Positions 24,301 through 38,100 of a stretch of DNA of 64,000 nucleotides are shown here, in pieces. The notes under the pieces are model-generated. The model searched no databases. It was not told where the DNA came from and saw only the letters and a program-made list of their open reading frames with translations. Made by a program: the position numbers and the translations under genes. Source of the stretch: Patiria miniata (taxonomy: Eukaryota > Echinodermata > Asteroidea > Valvatida > Asterinidae); the NCBI RefSeq assembly GCF_015706575.1, contig NW_024037074.1:26835334-26899333 (forward strand), in the 5' to 3' direction. Positions within the stretch are counted from its first letter, which is position 1. Each line of letters opens with the position of its first letter.

Positions 24301-27300
24301 CTTTTGGAGTGAGCCCCAGACGTAGGTACATGATGCCCCCAGATTCGTTTTTTGTGCAGTAAGTCCATAGCAAGGCTGTCAGCGCCAGCCGACATGGCTC
24401 TCATGTGTCGCTGTCTAAAGGTACCTTCACATGGATGGATTTTGACAAACTATAGCTTGTTGATAGCGGATGAATAGGCCAACAAGCTGACAAATCGGCA
24501 AGGCTTCAGACTTGAAACTTTTGGAGTGAGCCCAGACGTAGGTACATGATGCCCCCAGATTCGTTTTGTGCAGTAAGTCCCATAGCAAGGGCTGTCAGCG
24601 CCAGCCGACATGGCTCTCATGTGTCGCGGTCTAAAGGTACCTTAACATGGATGGATTTTGACAAACTATAGCTTGTTGGATAGCGGATGAATAGGCCAAC
24701 AAGCTGACAAATCGGCAAGGCTTCAGACTTGAAACTTTTGGAGTGAGTCCCAGACGTAGGTACATGATGCCCCCAGATTCGTTTTTGTGCAGTAAGTCCC
24801 ATAGCAAGGGCTGTCAGCGCCAGCCGACATGGCTCTCATGTGTCGCGGTCTAAAGGTACCTTAACATTGATGGATTTTGACAAACTATAGCTTGTTGGAT
24901 AGCGGATGAATAGGCCAACAAGCTGACAAATCGGCAAGGCTTCAGACTTGAAACTTTTGGAGTGAGCCCAGACGTAGGTACATGATGCCCCCAGATTCGT
25001 TTTTGTGCAGTAAGTCCCATAGCAAGGGCTGTCAGCGCCAGCCGACATGGCTCTCATGTGTCGCGGTCTAAAGGTACCTTAACATGGATGGATTTTGACA
25101 AACTATAGCTTGTTGGATAGCGGATGAATAGGTCAACAAGCTGACAAATCGGCAAAGCTTCAGAATTGAAACTTTTGGAGTGAGCTCCAGACGTAGGTAC
25201 AACATGCCCCCAGATTCGTTTTTTGTGCAGTAAGTCCCATAGCAAGGGCTGTCAGCGCCAGCCGACATGGCTCTCATGTGTCGCGGTCTAAAGGTACCTT
25301 AACATGGATGGATTTTGACAAACTATAGCTTTTTGGATAGCAGATGAATAGGCCAACAAGCTGACAAATCGGCAAGGCTTCAGACGTTGAAACTTTTGGA
25401 GTGAGTCCCAGACGTAGGTACATGATGCCCCCAGATTCGTTTTTGTGCAGTAAGTCCCATAGCAAGGGCTGTCAGCGCCAGCCGACATGGCTCTCATGTG
25501 TCGCGGTCTAAAGGTACCTTAACATGGATGGATTTTGACAAACTATAGCTTGTTGGATAGCGGATGAATAGGCCAACAAGCTGACAAATCGGCAAAGCTT
25601 CAGACTTGAAACTTTTGGAGTGAGCCCCAGACGTAGGTACAAGATGCCCCCAGATTCGTTTTTGTGCAGTAAGTCCCATAGCAAGGGTGTCAGCTCCAGC
25701 CGACATGGATCTCATGTGTCGCGGTCTAAAGGTACCTTAACATGGATGGATTTTGACAAACTATAGCTTGTTGGATAGCGGATGAATAGGCCAACAAGCT
25801 GACAAATCGGCATGGCTTCAGACTTGAAACTTTTGGAGTGAGTGAGCCCAGACGTAGGTACAAGATGCCCCCCAGATTCGTTTTTGTGCAGTAAGTGCCC
25901 ATAGCAAGGGCTGTCAGCGCCAGCCGACATGGCTCTCATGTGTCGCTGGTCTAAAGGTACCTTAACATCGATGGATTTTGACAAACTATAGCTTGTTGGA
26001 TAGCGGATGAATAGGCCAACAAGCTGACAAATCGGCAAGGCTTCAAACTTGAAACTTTTGGAGTGAGCCCCAGACGTAGGTACAAGATGCCCCCAGATTC
26101 GTTTTGGTGCAGTAAGTGCCATAGCAAGGGCTGTCAGCGCCAGCCGACATGGCTCTCATGTGTCGCTGTCTAAAGGTACCTTCACATCGATGGATTTTGA
26201 CAAACTATAGCTTTTGGATAGCGGATGAATAGGCCAACAAGCTGACAAATCGGCAAGGTTTCAGACTTGAAACTTTGGAGTGAGTCCCAGACGTAGGTAC
26301 ATGATGCCCCCAGATTCGTTTTTCGTGCAGTAAGTCCCATAGGAAGGGCTGTCAGCGCCAGCCGACATGGCTCTCATGTGTCGCGGTCTAAAGGTACCTT
26401 AACATGATGGATTTTGACAAACTATAGCTTGTTGGATAGCGGATGAATAGGCCAACAAGCTGACAAATCGGCAAGGCTTCAGACTTGAAACTTTTGGAGT
26501 GAGCCCCAGACGTAGGTACATGATGCCCCCAGATTCGTTTTTGTGCAGTAAGTCCCATAGCAAGGGCTGTCAGCGCCAGCCGACATGGCTCTCATGTGTC
26601 GCGGTCTAAAGGTACCTTAACATGGATGGATTTTGACAAACTATAGCTTGTTGGATAGCGGATGAATAGGCCAACAAGCTGACAAATCGGCAAGGCTTCA
26701 GACTTGAAACTTTTGGAGTGAGTCCCAGACGTAGGTACATGATGCCCCCAGATTCGTTTTTGTGCAGTAAGTCCATAGCAAGGGCTGTCAGCGCCAGCCG
26801 ACATGGCTCTCATGTGTCGCGGTCTAAAGGTACCTTAACATGGATGGATTTTGACAAACTATAGCTTGTTGGATAGCGGATGAATAGGCCAACAAGCTGA
26901 CAAATCGGCAAGGCTTCAGACTTGAAACTTTTGGAGTGAGTCCCAGACGTAGGTACATGATGCCCCCAGATTCGTTTTTGTGCAGTAAGTCCATAGCAAG
27001 GGCTGTCAGCGCCAGCCGACATGGCTCTCATGTGTCGCGGTCTAAAGGTACCTTAACATGGATGGATTTTGACAAACTATAGCTTGTTGGATAGCGGATG
27101 AATAGGCCAACAAGCTGACAAATCGGCAAGGCTTCAGACTTGAAACTTTTGGAGTGAGTCCCAGACGTAGGTACATGATGCCCCCAGATTCGTTTTTGTG
27201 CAGTAAGTCCATAGCAAGGGCTGTCAGCGCCAGCCGACATGGCTCTCATGTGTCGCGGTCTAAAGGTACCTTAACATGGATGGATTTTGACAAACTATAG

Positions 27301-30300
27301 CTTGTTGGATAGCGATGATGAATAGGCCAACAAGCTGACAAATCGGCAAGGCTTCAGACTTGAAACTTTTGGAGTGAGCCCAGACGTAGGTACAAGATGC
27401 CCCCCAGATTCGTTTTTGTGCAGTAAGTGCCATAGCAAGGGCTGTCAGCGCCAGCCGACATGGCTCTCATGTGTCGCTGTCTAAAGGTACCTTCACATCG
27501 ATGGATTTTGACAAACTATAGCTTGTTGGATAGCGGATGAATAGGCCAACAAGCTGACAAATCGGCAAGGCTTCAGACTTGAAACTTTTGGAGTGAGCCT
27601 CAGACGTAGGTACAAGATGCCCCCAGATTCGTTTTTTGTGCAGTAAGTCCCATAGCAAGGGCTGTCAGCGCCAGCCGACATGGCTCTCATGTGTCGCGTC
27701 TAAAAGGTACCTCACATCGATGGATTTTGACATACTATAGCTTGTTGGATAGCGGATGAATAGGCCAACAAGCTGACAAATCGGCAAGGCTTCAGACTTG
27801 AAACTTTTGGAGTGAGTCCCAGACGTAGGTACATGATGCCCCCAGATTCGTTTTTGTGCAGTAAGTCCCATAGCAAGGGCTGTCAGCGCCAGCCGACATG
27901 GCTCTCATGTGTCGCGCGTCTAAAGGTACTTAACATGGATGGATTTTGACAAACTATAGCTTGTTGGATAGCGGATGAATAGGCCAACAAGCTGACAAAT
28001 CGGCAAGGCTTCAGACTTGAAACTTTTGGAGTGAGTCCCAGACGTAGTACAAGATGTGCCCCAGATTCGTTTTTGTGCAGTAAGTCCATAGCAAGGGCTG
28101 TCAGCGCCAGCCGACATGGCTCTCATGTGTCGCGGTCTGTCTAAAGGTACCTTAACATGGATGGATTTTTGACAAACTATAGCTTGTTGGATAGCACATG
28201 AATAGGCCAACAAGCTGACAAATCGGCAAGGCTTCAGACTGAAAACTTTGGAGTGAGTCCAGACGTAGGTACATGATGCCCCCCAGATTCGTTTTTGTGC
28301 AGTAAGTCCCATAGCAAGGGCTGTCAGCGCCAGCCGACATGGCTCTCATGTGTCGCGGTCTAAAGGTACCTTAACATGGATGGATTTTGACAAACTATAG
28401 CTTGTTGGATAGCGGATGAATAGGCCAACAAGCTGACAAATCGGCAAAGCTTCAGACTTGAAACTTTTGGAGTGAGCCCCAGACGTAGGTACATGATGCC
28501 CCCAGATTCGTTTTTGTGCAGTAAGTCCCATAGCAAGGGCTGTCAGCGCCAGCCGACATGGCTCTCAGTGTTCGGTCTAAAGGTACCTTAACACGATGGA
28601 TTTTGACAAACTATAGCTTGTTGGATAGCGGATGAATAGGCCAACAAGCTGACAAATCGGCAAGGCTTCAGAACTTGAAACTTTTGGAGTGAGCCCCAGA
28701 CGTAGGTACAGATGCCCCCAGATTCGTTTTTGTGCAGTAAGTGCCATAGCAAGGGCTGTCAGCGCCAGCCGACATGGCTCTCATGTGTCGCGGTCTAAAG
28801 GTACCTTCACATCGATGGATTTTGACAAACTATAGCTTGTTGGATAGCGGATGAATAGGCCAACAAGCTGACAAATCGGCAAGGTTTCAGACTTGAAACT
28901 TTTGGAGTGAGTCCCAGACGTAGGTACATGATGCCCCCAGATTCGTTTTGTGCAGTAAGTCCCATAGCAAGGGCTGTCAGCGCCAGCCGACATGGCTCTC
29001 ATGTGTCGCGGTCTAAAGGTACCTTAACATGGATGGATTTTGACAAACTATAGCTTGTTGGATAGCGGATGAATAGGCCAACAAGCTGACAAATCGGCAA
29101 GGCTTCAGACTTGAAACTTTTGGAGTGAGCCCCAGACGTAGGTACATGATGCCCCCAGATTCGTTTTGTGCAGTAAGTCCCATAGCAAGGGCTGTCAGCG
29201 CCAGCCGACATGGCTCTCATGTGTCGCGGTCTAAAGGTACCTTAACATTGATGGATTTTGACAAACTATAGCTTGTTGGATAGCGGATGAATAGGCCAAC
29301 AAGCTGACAAATCGGCAAGGCTTCAGACTTGAAACTTTTGGAGTGAGTCCCCAGACGTAGGTACATGATGCCCCCAGATTCGTTTTTGTGCAGTAAGTCC
29401 CATAGCAAGGGTTGTCAGCGCCAGCCGACATGGCTCTCATGTGTCGCGGTCTAAAGGTACCTTAACATAGATGGATTTTGACAAACTATAGCTTGTTGGA
29501 TAGCGGATGAATAGGCCAACAAGCTGACAAATCGGCAAAGCTTCAGACTTGAAACTTTTGAGTGTGAGCCCAGACGTAGGTACATGATGCCCCCAGATTC
29601 GTTTTTTGTGCAGTAAGTCCCATAGCAAGGGCTGTCAGCGCCAGCCGACATGGCTCTCATGTGTCGCGGTCTAAAGGTACCTTCACATGGATGGATTTTG
29701 ACAAACTATAGCTTGTTGGATAGCAGATGAATAGGCAACAAGCTGACAAATCGGCAAGGCTTCAGACTTGAAACTTTTGGAGTGAGTCCCAGACGTAGGT
29801 ACATGATGCCCCCAGATTCGTTTTTGTGCAGTAAGTCCCATAGCAAGGGCTGTCAGCGCCAGCCGACATGGCTCTCATGTGTCGCGGTCTAAAGGTACCT
29901 TAACATGGATGGATTTTGACAAACTATAGCTTGTTGGATATCGGATGAATAGGCCAACAAGCTGACAAATCGGCAAGGCTTCAGACTTGAAACTTTTGGA
30001 GTGAGTCCCAGACGTAGGTACATGATGCCCCCAGATTCGTTTTTGTGCAGTAAGTCCCATAGCAAGGGCTGTCAGCGCAGCCGACATGGCTCTCATGTGT
30101 CGCGGTCTAAAGGTACCTTAACATGGATGGATTTTGACAAACTATAGCTTGTTGGATAGCGGATGAATAGGCCAACAAGCTGACAAATCGGCAAGGCTTC
30201 AGACTTGAAACTTTTGGAGTGAGCCCCAGACGTAGGTACAAGATGCCCCCGATTCGTTTTTGTGCAGTAAGTGCCATAGCAAGGGCTGTCAGTGCCAGCC

Positions 30301-30549
30301 GACATGGCTCTCATGTGTCGCTGTCTAAAGGTACCTTAACATCGATGGATTTTGACAAACTATAGCTTGTTGGATAGCGGATGAATAGTCCAACAAGCTG
30401 ACAAATCGGCAAGGCTTCAAACTTGAAACTTTTGGAGTGAGCCCCAGACGTAGGTACAAGATGCCCCCCAGATTCGTTTTTGTGCAGTAAGTGCCATAGC
30501 AAGGGCTGTCAGCGCCAGCCGACATGGCTCTCATGTGTCGCTGTCTAAA

Positions 30550-32293
30550 GGTACCTTCACATCGATGGATTTTTACATACTATAGCTTTTGGATAGCGGA
30601 TGAATAGGCCAACAAGCTGACAAATCGGCACGGTTTCAGACTTGAAACTTTTGGAGTGAGTCCCAGACGTAGGTACATGATGCCCCCAGATTCGTTTTTG
30701 TGCAGTAAGTCCCATAGAAGGGCTGTCAGCGCCAGCCGACATGGCTCTCATGTGTCGCGGTCTAAAGGTACCTTAACATTGATGGATTTTGACAAACTAT
30801 AGCTTGTTGGATAGCGGATGAATAGGCCAACAAGCTGACAAATCGGCAAGGCTTCAAACTTGAAACTTTTGGAGTGAGTCCCAGACGTAGGTACATGATG
30901 CCCCCAGATTCGTTTTTGTGCAGTAAGTCCCATAGCAAGGGCTGTCAGCGCCAGCCGACATGGCTCTCATGTGTCGCGGTCTAAAGGTACCTTAACATTG
31001 ATGGATTTTGACAAACTATAAGCTTGTTGGATAGCGGATGAGTAGGTTAACAAGCTGACAAATCGACAAGGCTTCAGACTTGAAACTTTTGGAGTGAGCC
31101 CCAGACGTAGGTACAAGATGTCCCCCAGATTCGTTTTTGTGCAGTAAGTGCCATAGCAAGGGCTGTCAGCGCCAGCCGACATGGCTCTCATGTGTCGCGG
31201 TCTAAAGGTACCTTAACATGGATGGATTTTGACAAACTATAGCTTGTTGGATAGCGGATGAATAGGTCAACAAGCTGACAAATCGGCAAAGCTTCAGAAT
31301 TGAAACTTTTGGAGTGAGCTCCAGACGTAGGTACAACATGCCCCCCAGATTCGTTTTTTGTGCAGTAAGTGCCATAGCAAGGGCTGTCAGCGCCATCCGA
31401 CATGGCTCTCATGTGTCGCGGTCTAAAGGTACCTTCACATGGATGGATTTTGACAAACTATAGCTTTTTAGCAGATGAATAGGCCAACAAGCTGACAAAT
31501 CGGCAAGGCTTCAGACGTGAAACTTTTGGAGTGAGTCCCAGACGTAGGTACATGATGCCCCAGATTCGTTTTGTGCAGTAAGTCCTATAGCAAGGGTGTC
31601 AGCGCCAGCCGACATGGCTCTCATGTGTCGCGGTCTAAAGGTACCTTAACATGGATGGATTTTGACAAACTATAGCTTGTTGGATAGCGGATGAATAGGC
31701 CAACAAGCTGACAAATCGGCAAGGCTTCAGACTTGAAACTTTTGGAGTGAGTCCCAGACGTAGGTACAAGATGCCCCCAGATTCGTTTTTGTGCAGTAAG
31801 TCCATAGCAAGGGTGTCAGCGCCAGCCGACATGGCTCTCATGTGTCGCGGTCTAAAGGTACCTTAACATGGATGGATTTTGACAAACTATAGCTTGTTGG
31901 ATAGCGGATGAATAGGCCAACAAGCTGACAAATCGGCAAGGCTTCAGACTTGAAACTTTTGGAGTGAGCCCAGACGTAGGTACAAGATGCCCCCAGATTC
32001 GTTTTTGTGCAGTAAGTGCCATAGCAAGGGCTGTCAGCGCCAGCCGACATGGCTCTCATGTGTCGCTGTCTAAAGGTACCTTAACATCGATGGATTTTGA
32101 CAAACTATAGCTTGTTGGATAGCGGATGAATAGGCCAACAAGCTGACAAATCGGCAAGGCTTCAGACTTGAAACTTTTGGAGTGAGCCCCAGACGTAGGT
32201 ACAAGATGCCCCCAGATTCGTTTTTGTGCAGTAAGTGCCATAGCAAGGGCTGTCAGCGCCAGCCGACATGGCTCTCATGTGTCGCTGTCTAAA
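30550..32293. repeat. Satellite higher-order repeat, 8 monomers, copy A
   Basis: Eight successive monomers carry a diagnostic order of variants. Monomer 1 has TCACATCGATGG with a shortened AGCTTTTGG. Monomer 2 has ATTGATGG plus TTCAAACTTG. Monomer 3 has GAGTAGGTTAAC. Monomer 4 has AATAGGTCAAC with CAGAATTG and CAACATG. Monomer 5 has a shortened T-run form with GCAGATG and GACGTGAAAC. Three more monomers follow before the monomer-1 type returns at 32294. The period is 1744 bp. The same order recurs at 35129-40368. Confidence 0.75.
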
Positions 32294-35128
32294 GGTACCT
32301 TCACATCGATGGATTTTGACAAACTATAGCTTTTGGATAGCGGATGAATAGGCCAACAAGCTGACAAATCGGCAAGGCTTCAGACTTGAAACTTTTGGAG
32401 TGAGTCCCAGACGTAGGTACATGATGCCCCCAGATTCGTTTTTGTGCAGTAAGTCCATAGCAAGGGCTGTCAGCGCCAGCCGACATGGCTCTCATGTGTC
32501 GCGGTCTAAAGGTACCTTAACATGGATGGATTTTGACAAACTATAGCTTGTTGGATAGCGGATGAATAGGCCAACAAGCTGACAAATCGGCAAGGCTTCA
32601 GACTTGAAACTTTTGGAGTGAGTCCCAGACGTAGGTACATGATGCCCCCAGATTCGTTTTTGTGCAGAAAGTCCATAGCAAGGGTTGTCAGCGCCAGCCG
32701 ACATGGCTCTCATGTGTCGCGGTCTAAAGGTACCTTAACATGGATGGATTTTGACAAACTATAGCTTGTTGGATAGCGGATGAATAGGCCAACAAGCTGA
32801 CAAATCGGCAAGGCTTCAGACTTGAAACTTTTGGAGTGAGCCCCAGACGTAGGTACAAGATGCCCCCAGATTCGTTTTTGTGCAGTAAGTCCCATAGCAA
32901 GGGCTGTCAGCTCAGCCGACATGGCTCTCATGTGTCGCGGTCTAAAGGTACCTTAACATGGATGGATTTTGACAAACTATAGCTTGTTGGATAGCGGATG
33001 AATAGGCCAACAAGCTGACAAATCGGCAAGGCTTCAGACTTGAAACTTTTGGAGTGAGCCCCAGACGTAGGTACAAGATGCCCCCGATTCGTTTTTGTGC
33101 AGTAAGTGCCATAGCAAGGGCTGTCAGCGCCAGCCGACATGGCTCTCATGTGTCGCTGTCTAAAGGTACCTTCACATCGATGGATTTTGACAAACTATAG
33201 CTTGTTGGATAGCGGATGAATAGGCCAACAAGCTGACAAATCGGCAAGGCTTCAAACTTGAAACTTTTGGAGTGAGCCCCAGACGTAGGTACATGATGCC
33301 CCCAGATTCGTTTTTGTGCAGTAAGTCCATAGCAAGGGCTGTCAGCGCCAGCCGACATGGCTCTCATGTGTCGCGGTCTAAAGGTACCTTAACATGGATG
33401 GATTTTGACAAACTATAGCTTGTTGGATAGCGGATGAATAGGCCAACAAGCTGACAAATCGGCAAGGCTTCAGACTTGAAACTTTTGGAGTGAGTCCCAG
33501 ACGTAGGTACATGATGCCCCCAGATTCGTTTTTGTGCAGTAAGTCCCATAGCAAGGGCTGTCAGCGCCAGCCGACATGGCTCTCATGTGTCGCGGTCTAA
33601 AGGTACCTTAACATGATGGATTTTGACAAACTATAGCTTGTTGGATAGCGGATGAATAGGCCAACAAGCTGACAAATCGGCAAGGCTTCAGACTTGAAAC
33701 TTTTGGAGTGAGTCCCAGACGTAGGTACATGATGCCCCCAGATTCGTTTTTGTGCAGTAAGTCCCATAGCAAGGGCTGTCAGCGCCAGCCGACATGGCTC
33801 TCATGTGTCGCGGTCTAAAGGTACCTTAACATGGATGGATTTTGACAAACTATAGCTTGTTGGATAGCGGATGAATAGGCCAACAAGCTGACAAATCGGC
33901 AAGGCTTCAGACTTGAAACTTTTGGAGTGAGCCCAGACGTAGGTACAAGATGCCCCCAGATTCGTTTTTGTGCAGTAAGTGCCATAGCAAGGGCTGTCAG
34001 CGCCAGCCGACATGGCTCTCATGTGTCGCGGTCTAAAGGTACCTTAACATGGATGGATTTTGACAAACTATAGCTTGTTGGATAGCGGATGAATAGTCCA
34101 ACAAGCTGACAAATCGGCAAGGCTTCAGACTTGAAACTTTTGGAGTGAGCCCCAGACGTAGGTACAAGATGCCCCCCAGATTCGTTTTTGTGCAGTAAGT
34201 GCCATAGCAAGGGCTGTCAGCGCCAGCCGACATGGCTCTCATGTGTCGCGGTCTAAAGGTACCTTCACATCGATGGATTTTGACAACTATAGCTTTTGGA
34301 TAGCGGATGAATAGGCCAACAAGCTGACAAATCGGCAAGGCTTCAGACTTGAAACTTTTGGAGTGAGTCCCAGACGTAGGTACAAGATGCCCCAGATTCG
34401 TTTTTGTGCAGTAAGTCCATAGCAAGGGCTGTCAGCGCCAGCCGACATGGCTCTCATGTGTCGCGGTCTAAAGGTACCTTAACATGGATGGATTTTGACA
34501 AACTATAGCTTGTTGGATAGCGGATGAATAGGCCAACAAGCTGACAAATCGGCAAGGCTTCAGACTTGAAACTTTTGGAGTGAGTCCCAGACGTAGGTAC
34601 ATGATGCCCCCAGATTCGTTTTTGTGCAGTAAGTCCCATAGCAAGGGCTGTCAGCGCCAGCCGACATGGCTCTCATGTGTCGCGGTCTAAAGGTACCTTA
34701 ACATGGATGGATTTTGACAAACTATAGCTTGTTGGATAGCGGATGAATAGGCCAACAAGCTGACAAATCGGCAAAGCTTCAGACTTGAAACTTTTGGAGT
34801 GAGCCCCAGACGTAGGTACAAGATGCCCCCAGATTCGTTTTTGTGCAGTAAGTCCCATAGCAAGGGCTGTCAGCGCCAGCCGACATGGCTCTCATGTGTC
34901 GCTGTCTAAAGGTACCTTAACATGGATGGATTTTGACAAAACTATAGCTTGTTGGATAGCGGATGAATAGTCCAACAAGCTGACAAATCGGCAAGGCTTC
35001 AAACTTGAAACTTTTGGAGTGAGCCAGACGTAGGTACAAGATGCCCCCAGATTCGTTTTTGTGCAGTAAGTGCCATAGCAAGGGCTGTCAGCGCCAGCCG
35101 ACATGGCTCTCATGTGTCGCTGTCTAAA

Positions 35129-38100
35129 GGTACCTTCACATCGATGGATTTTGACAAACTATAGCTTTTGGATAGCGGATGAATAGGCCAACAAGCTGAC
35201 AAATCGGCAAGGCTTCAGACTTGAAACTTTTGGAGTGAGTCCCAGACGTAGGTACATGATGCCCCCAGATTCGTTTTCGTGCAGTAAGTAAGTCCCATAG
35301 CAAGGGCTGTCAGCGCCAGCCGACATGGCTCTCATGTGTCGCGGTCTAAAGGTACCTTAACATTGATGGATTTTGACAAACTATAGCTTGTTGGATAGCG
35401 GATGAATAGGCCAACAAGCTGACAAATCGGCAAGGCTTCAAACTTGAAACTTTTGGAGTGAGTCCCAGACGTAGGTACATGATGCCCCCAGATTCGTTTT
35501 TGTGCAGTAAGTCCCATAGCAAGGGCTGTCAGCGCCAGCCGACATGGCTCTCATGTGTCGCGGTCTAAAGGTACCTTAACATGATGGATTTTGACAAACT
35601 ATAACTTGTTGGATAGCGGATGAGTAGGTTAACAAGCTGACAAATCGACAAGGCTTCAGACTTGAAACTTTTGGAGTGAGCCCCAGACGTAGGTACAAGA
35701 TGCCCCCAGATTCGTTTTTGTGCAGTAAGTGCCATAGCAAGGGCTGTCAGCGCCAGCCGACATGGCTCTCATGTGTCGCGGTCTAAAGGTACCTTAACAT
35801 GGATGGATTTTGACAAACTATAGCTTGTTGGATAGCGAATGAATAGGCCAACAAGCTGACAAATCGGCAAGGCTTCAGAATTGAAACTTTTGGAGTGAGT
35901 CCCAGACGTAGGTACAACATGCCCCCAGATTCGTTTTTTGTGCAGTAAGTGCCATAGCAAGGCTGTCAGCGCCAGCCGACATGGCTCTCATGTGTCGCGG
36001 TCTAAAGGTACCTTCACATGGATGGATTTTGACAAACTATAGCTTTTTGGATAGCAGATGAATAGGCCAACAAGCTGACAAATCGGCAAGGCTTCAGACG
36101 TGAAACTTTTGGAGTGAGTCCCAGACGTAGGTACATGATGCCCACAGATTCGTTTTTGTGCAGTAAGTCCATAGCAAGGGTTGTCAGCGCCAGCCGACAT
36201 GGCTCTCATGTGTCGCGGTCTAAAGGTACCTTAACATGGATGGATTTTGACAAACTATAGCTTGTTGGATAGCTGATGAATAGGCCAACAAGCTGACAAA
36301 TCGGCAAGCTTCAGACTTGAAACTTTGGAGTGAGCCCCAGACGTAGGTACAAGATGCCCCCAGATTCGTTTTTGTGCAGTAAGTCCCATAGCAAGGGTTG
36401 TCAGCTCAGCCGACATGGCTCTCATGTGTCGCGGTCTAAAGGTACCTTAACATGGATGGATTTTGACAAACTATAGCTTGTTGGATAGCGGATGAATAGG
36501 CCAACAAGCTGACAAATCGGCAAAGCTTCAGACTTGAAACTTTTGGAGTGAGCCCCAGACGTAGGTACAAGATGCCCCCAGATTCGTTTTTGTGCAGTAA
36601 GTGCCATAGCAAGGGTGTCAGCCAGCCGACATGGCTCTCATGTGTCGCTGTCTAAAGGTACCTTACATGGATGGATTTTGACAAACTATAGCTTGTTGGA
36701 TAGCGGATGAATAGCCAACAAGCTGACAAATCGGCAAGGCTTCAAACTTGAAACTTTTGGAGTGAGCCCCAGACGTAGGTACAAGATGCCCCCAGATTCG
36801 TTTTTGTGCAGTAAGTGCCATAGCAAGGGCTGTCAGCGCCAGCCGACATGGCTCTCATGTGTCGCTGTCTAAAGGTACCTTCACATCGATGGATTTTACA
36901 TACTATAGCTTTTGGATAGCGGATGAATAGGCCAACAAGCTGACAAATCGGCACGGCTTCAGACTTGAAACTTTTGGAGTGAGTCCCAGACGTAGGTACA
37001 TGATGCCCCCAGATTCGTTTTCGTGCAGTAAGTCCCATAGCAAGGGCTGTCAGCGCCAGCCGACATGGCTCTCATGTGTCGCGGTCTAAAGGTACCTTAA
37101 CATTGATGGATTTTGACAAACTATAGCTTGTTGGATAGCGGATGAATAGGCCAACAAGCTGACAAATCGGCAAGGCTTCAAACTTGAAACTTTTGGAGTG
37201 AGTCCCAGACGTAGGTACATGATGCCCCCAGATTCGTTTTTGTGCAGTAAGTCCCATAGCAAGGGCTGTCAGCGCCAGCCGACATGGCTCTCATGTGTCG
37301 CGGTCTAAAGGTACCTTAACATTGATGGATTTTGACAAACTAAACTTGTTGGATAGCGGATGAGTAGGTTAACAAGCTGACAAATCGACAAGGCTTCAGA
37401 CTTGAAACTTTTGGAGTGAGCCCCAGACGTAGGTACAAGATGTCCCCCAGATTCGTTTTTGTGCAGAGTAAGTGCATAGCAAGGGCTGTCAGCGCCAGCC
37501 GACATGGCTCTCATGTGTCGCGGTCTAAAGGTACCTTAACATGGATGGATTTTGACAAACTATAGCTTTTTGGATAGCAGATGAATAGGCCAACAAGCTG
37601 ACAAATCGGCAAGGCTTCAGACTTGAAACTTTTGGAGTGAGTCCCAGACGTAGGTACATGATGCCCCCAGATTCGTTTTTGTGCAGTAAGTGCCATAGCA
37701 AGGGCTGTCAGCGCCAGCCGACATGGCTCTCATGTGTCGCGGTCTAAAGGTACCTTCACATGGATGGATTTTGACAAACTATAGCTTTTTGGATAGCAGA
37801 TGAATAGGCCAACAAGCTGACAAATCGGCAAGGCTTCAGACTGAAACTTTTGGAGTGAGTCCCAGACGTAGGTACATGATGCCCACAGATTCGTTTTTGT
37901 GCAGTAAGTCCTATAGCAAGGGTTGTCAGCGCCAGCCGACATGGCTCTCATGTGTCGCGGTCTAAAGGTACCTTAACATGGATGGATTTTGACAAACTAT
38001 AGCTTGTTGGATAGCTGATGAATAGGCCAACAAGCTGACAAATCGGCAAAGCTTCAGACTTGAAACTTTTGGAGTGAGCCCCAGACGTAGGTACAAGATG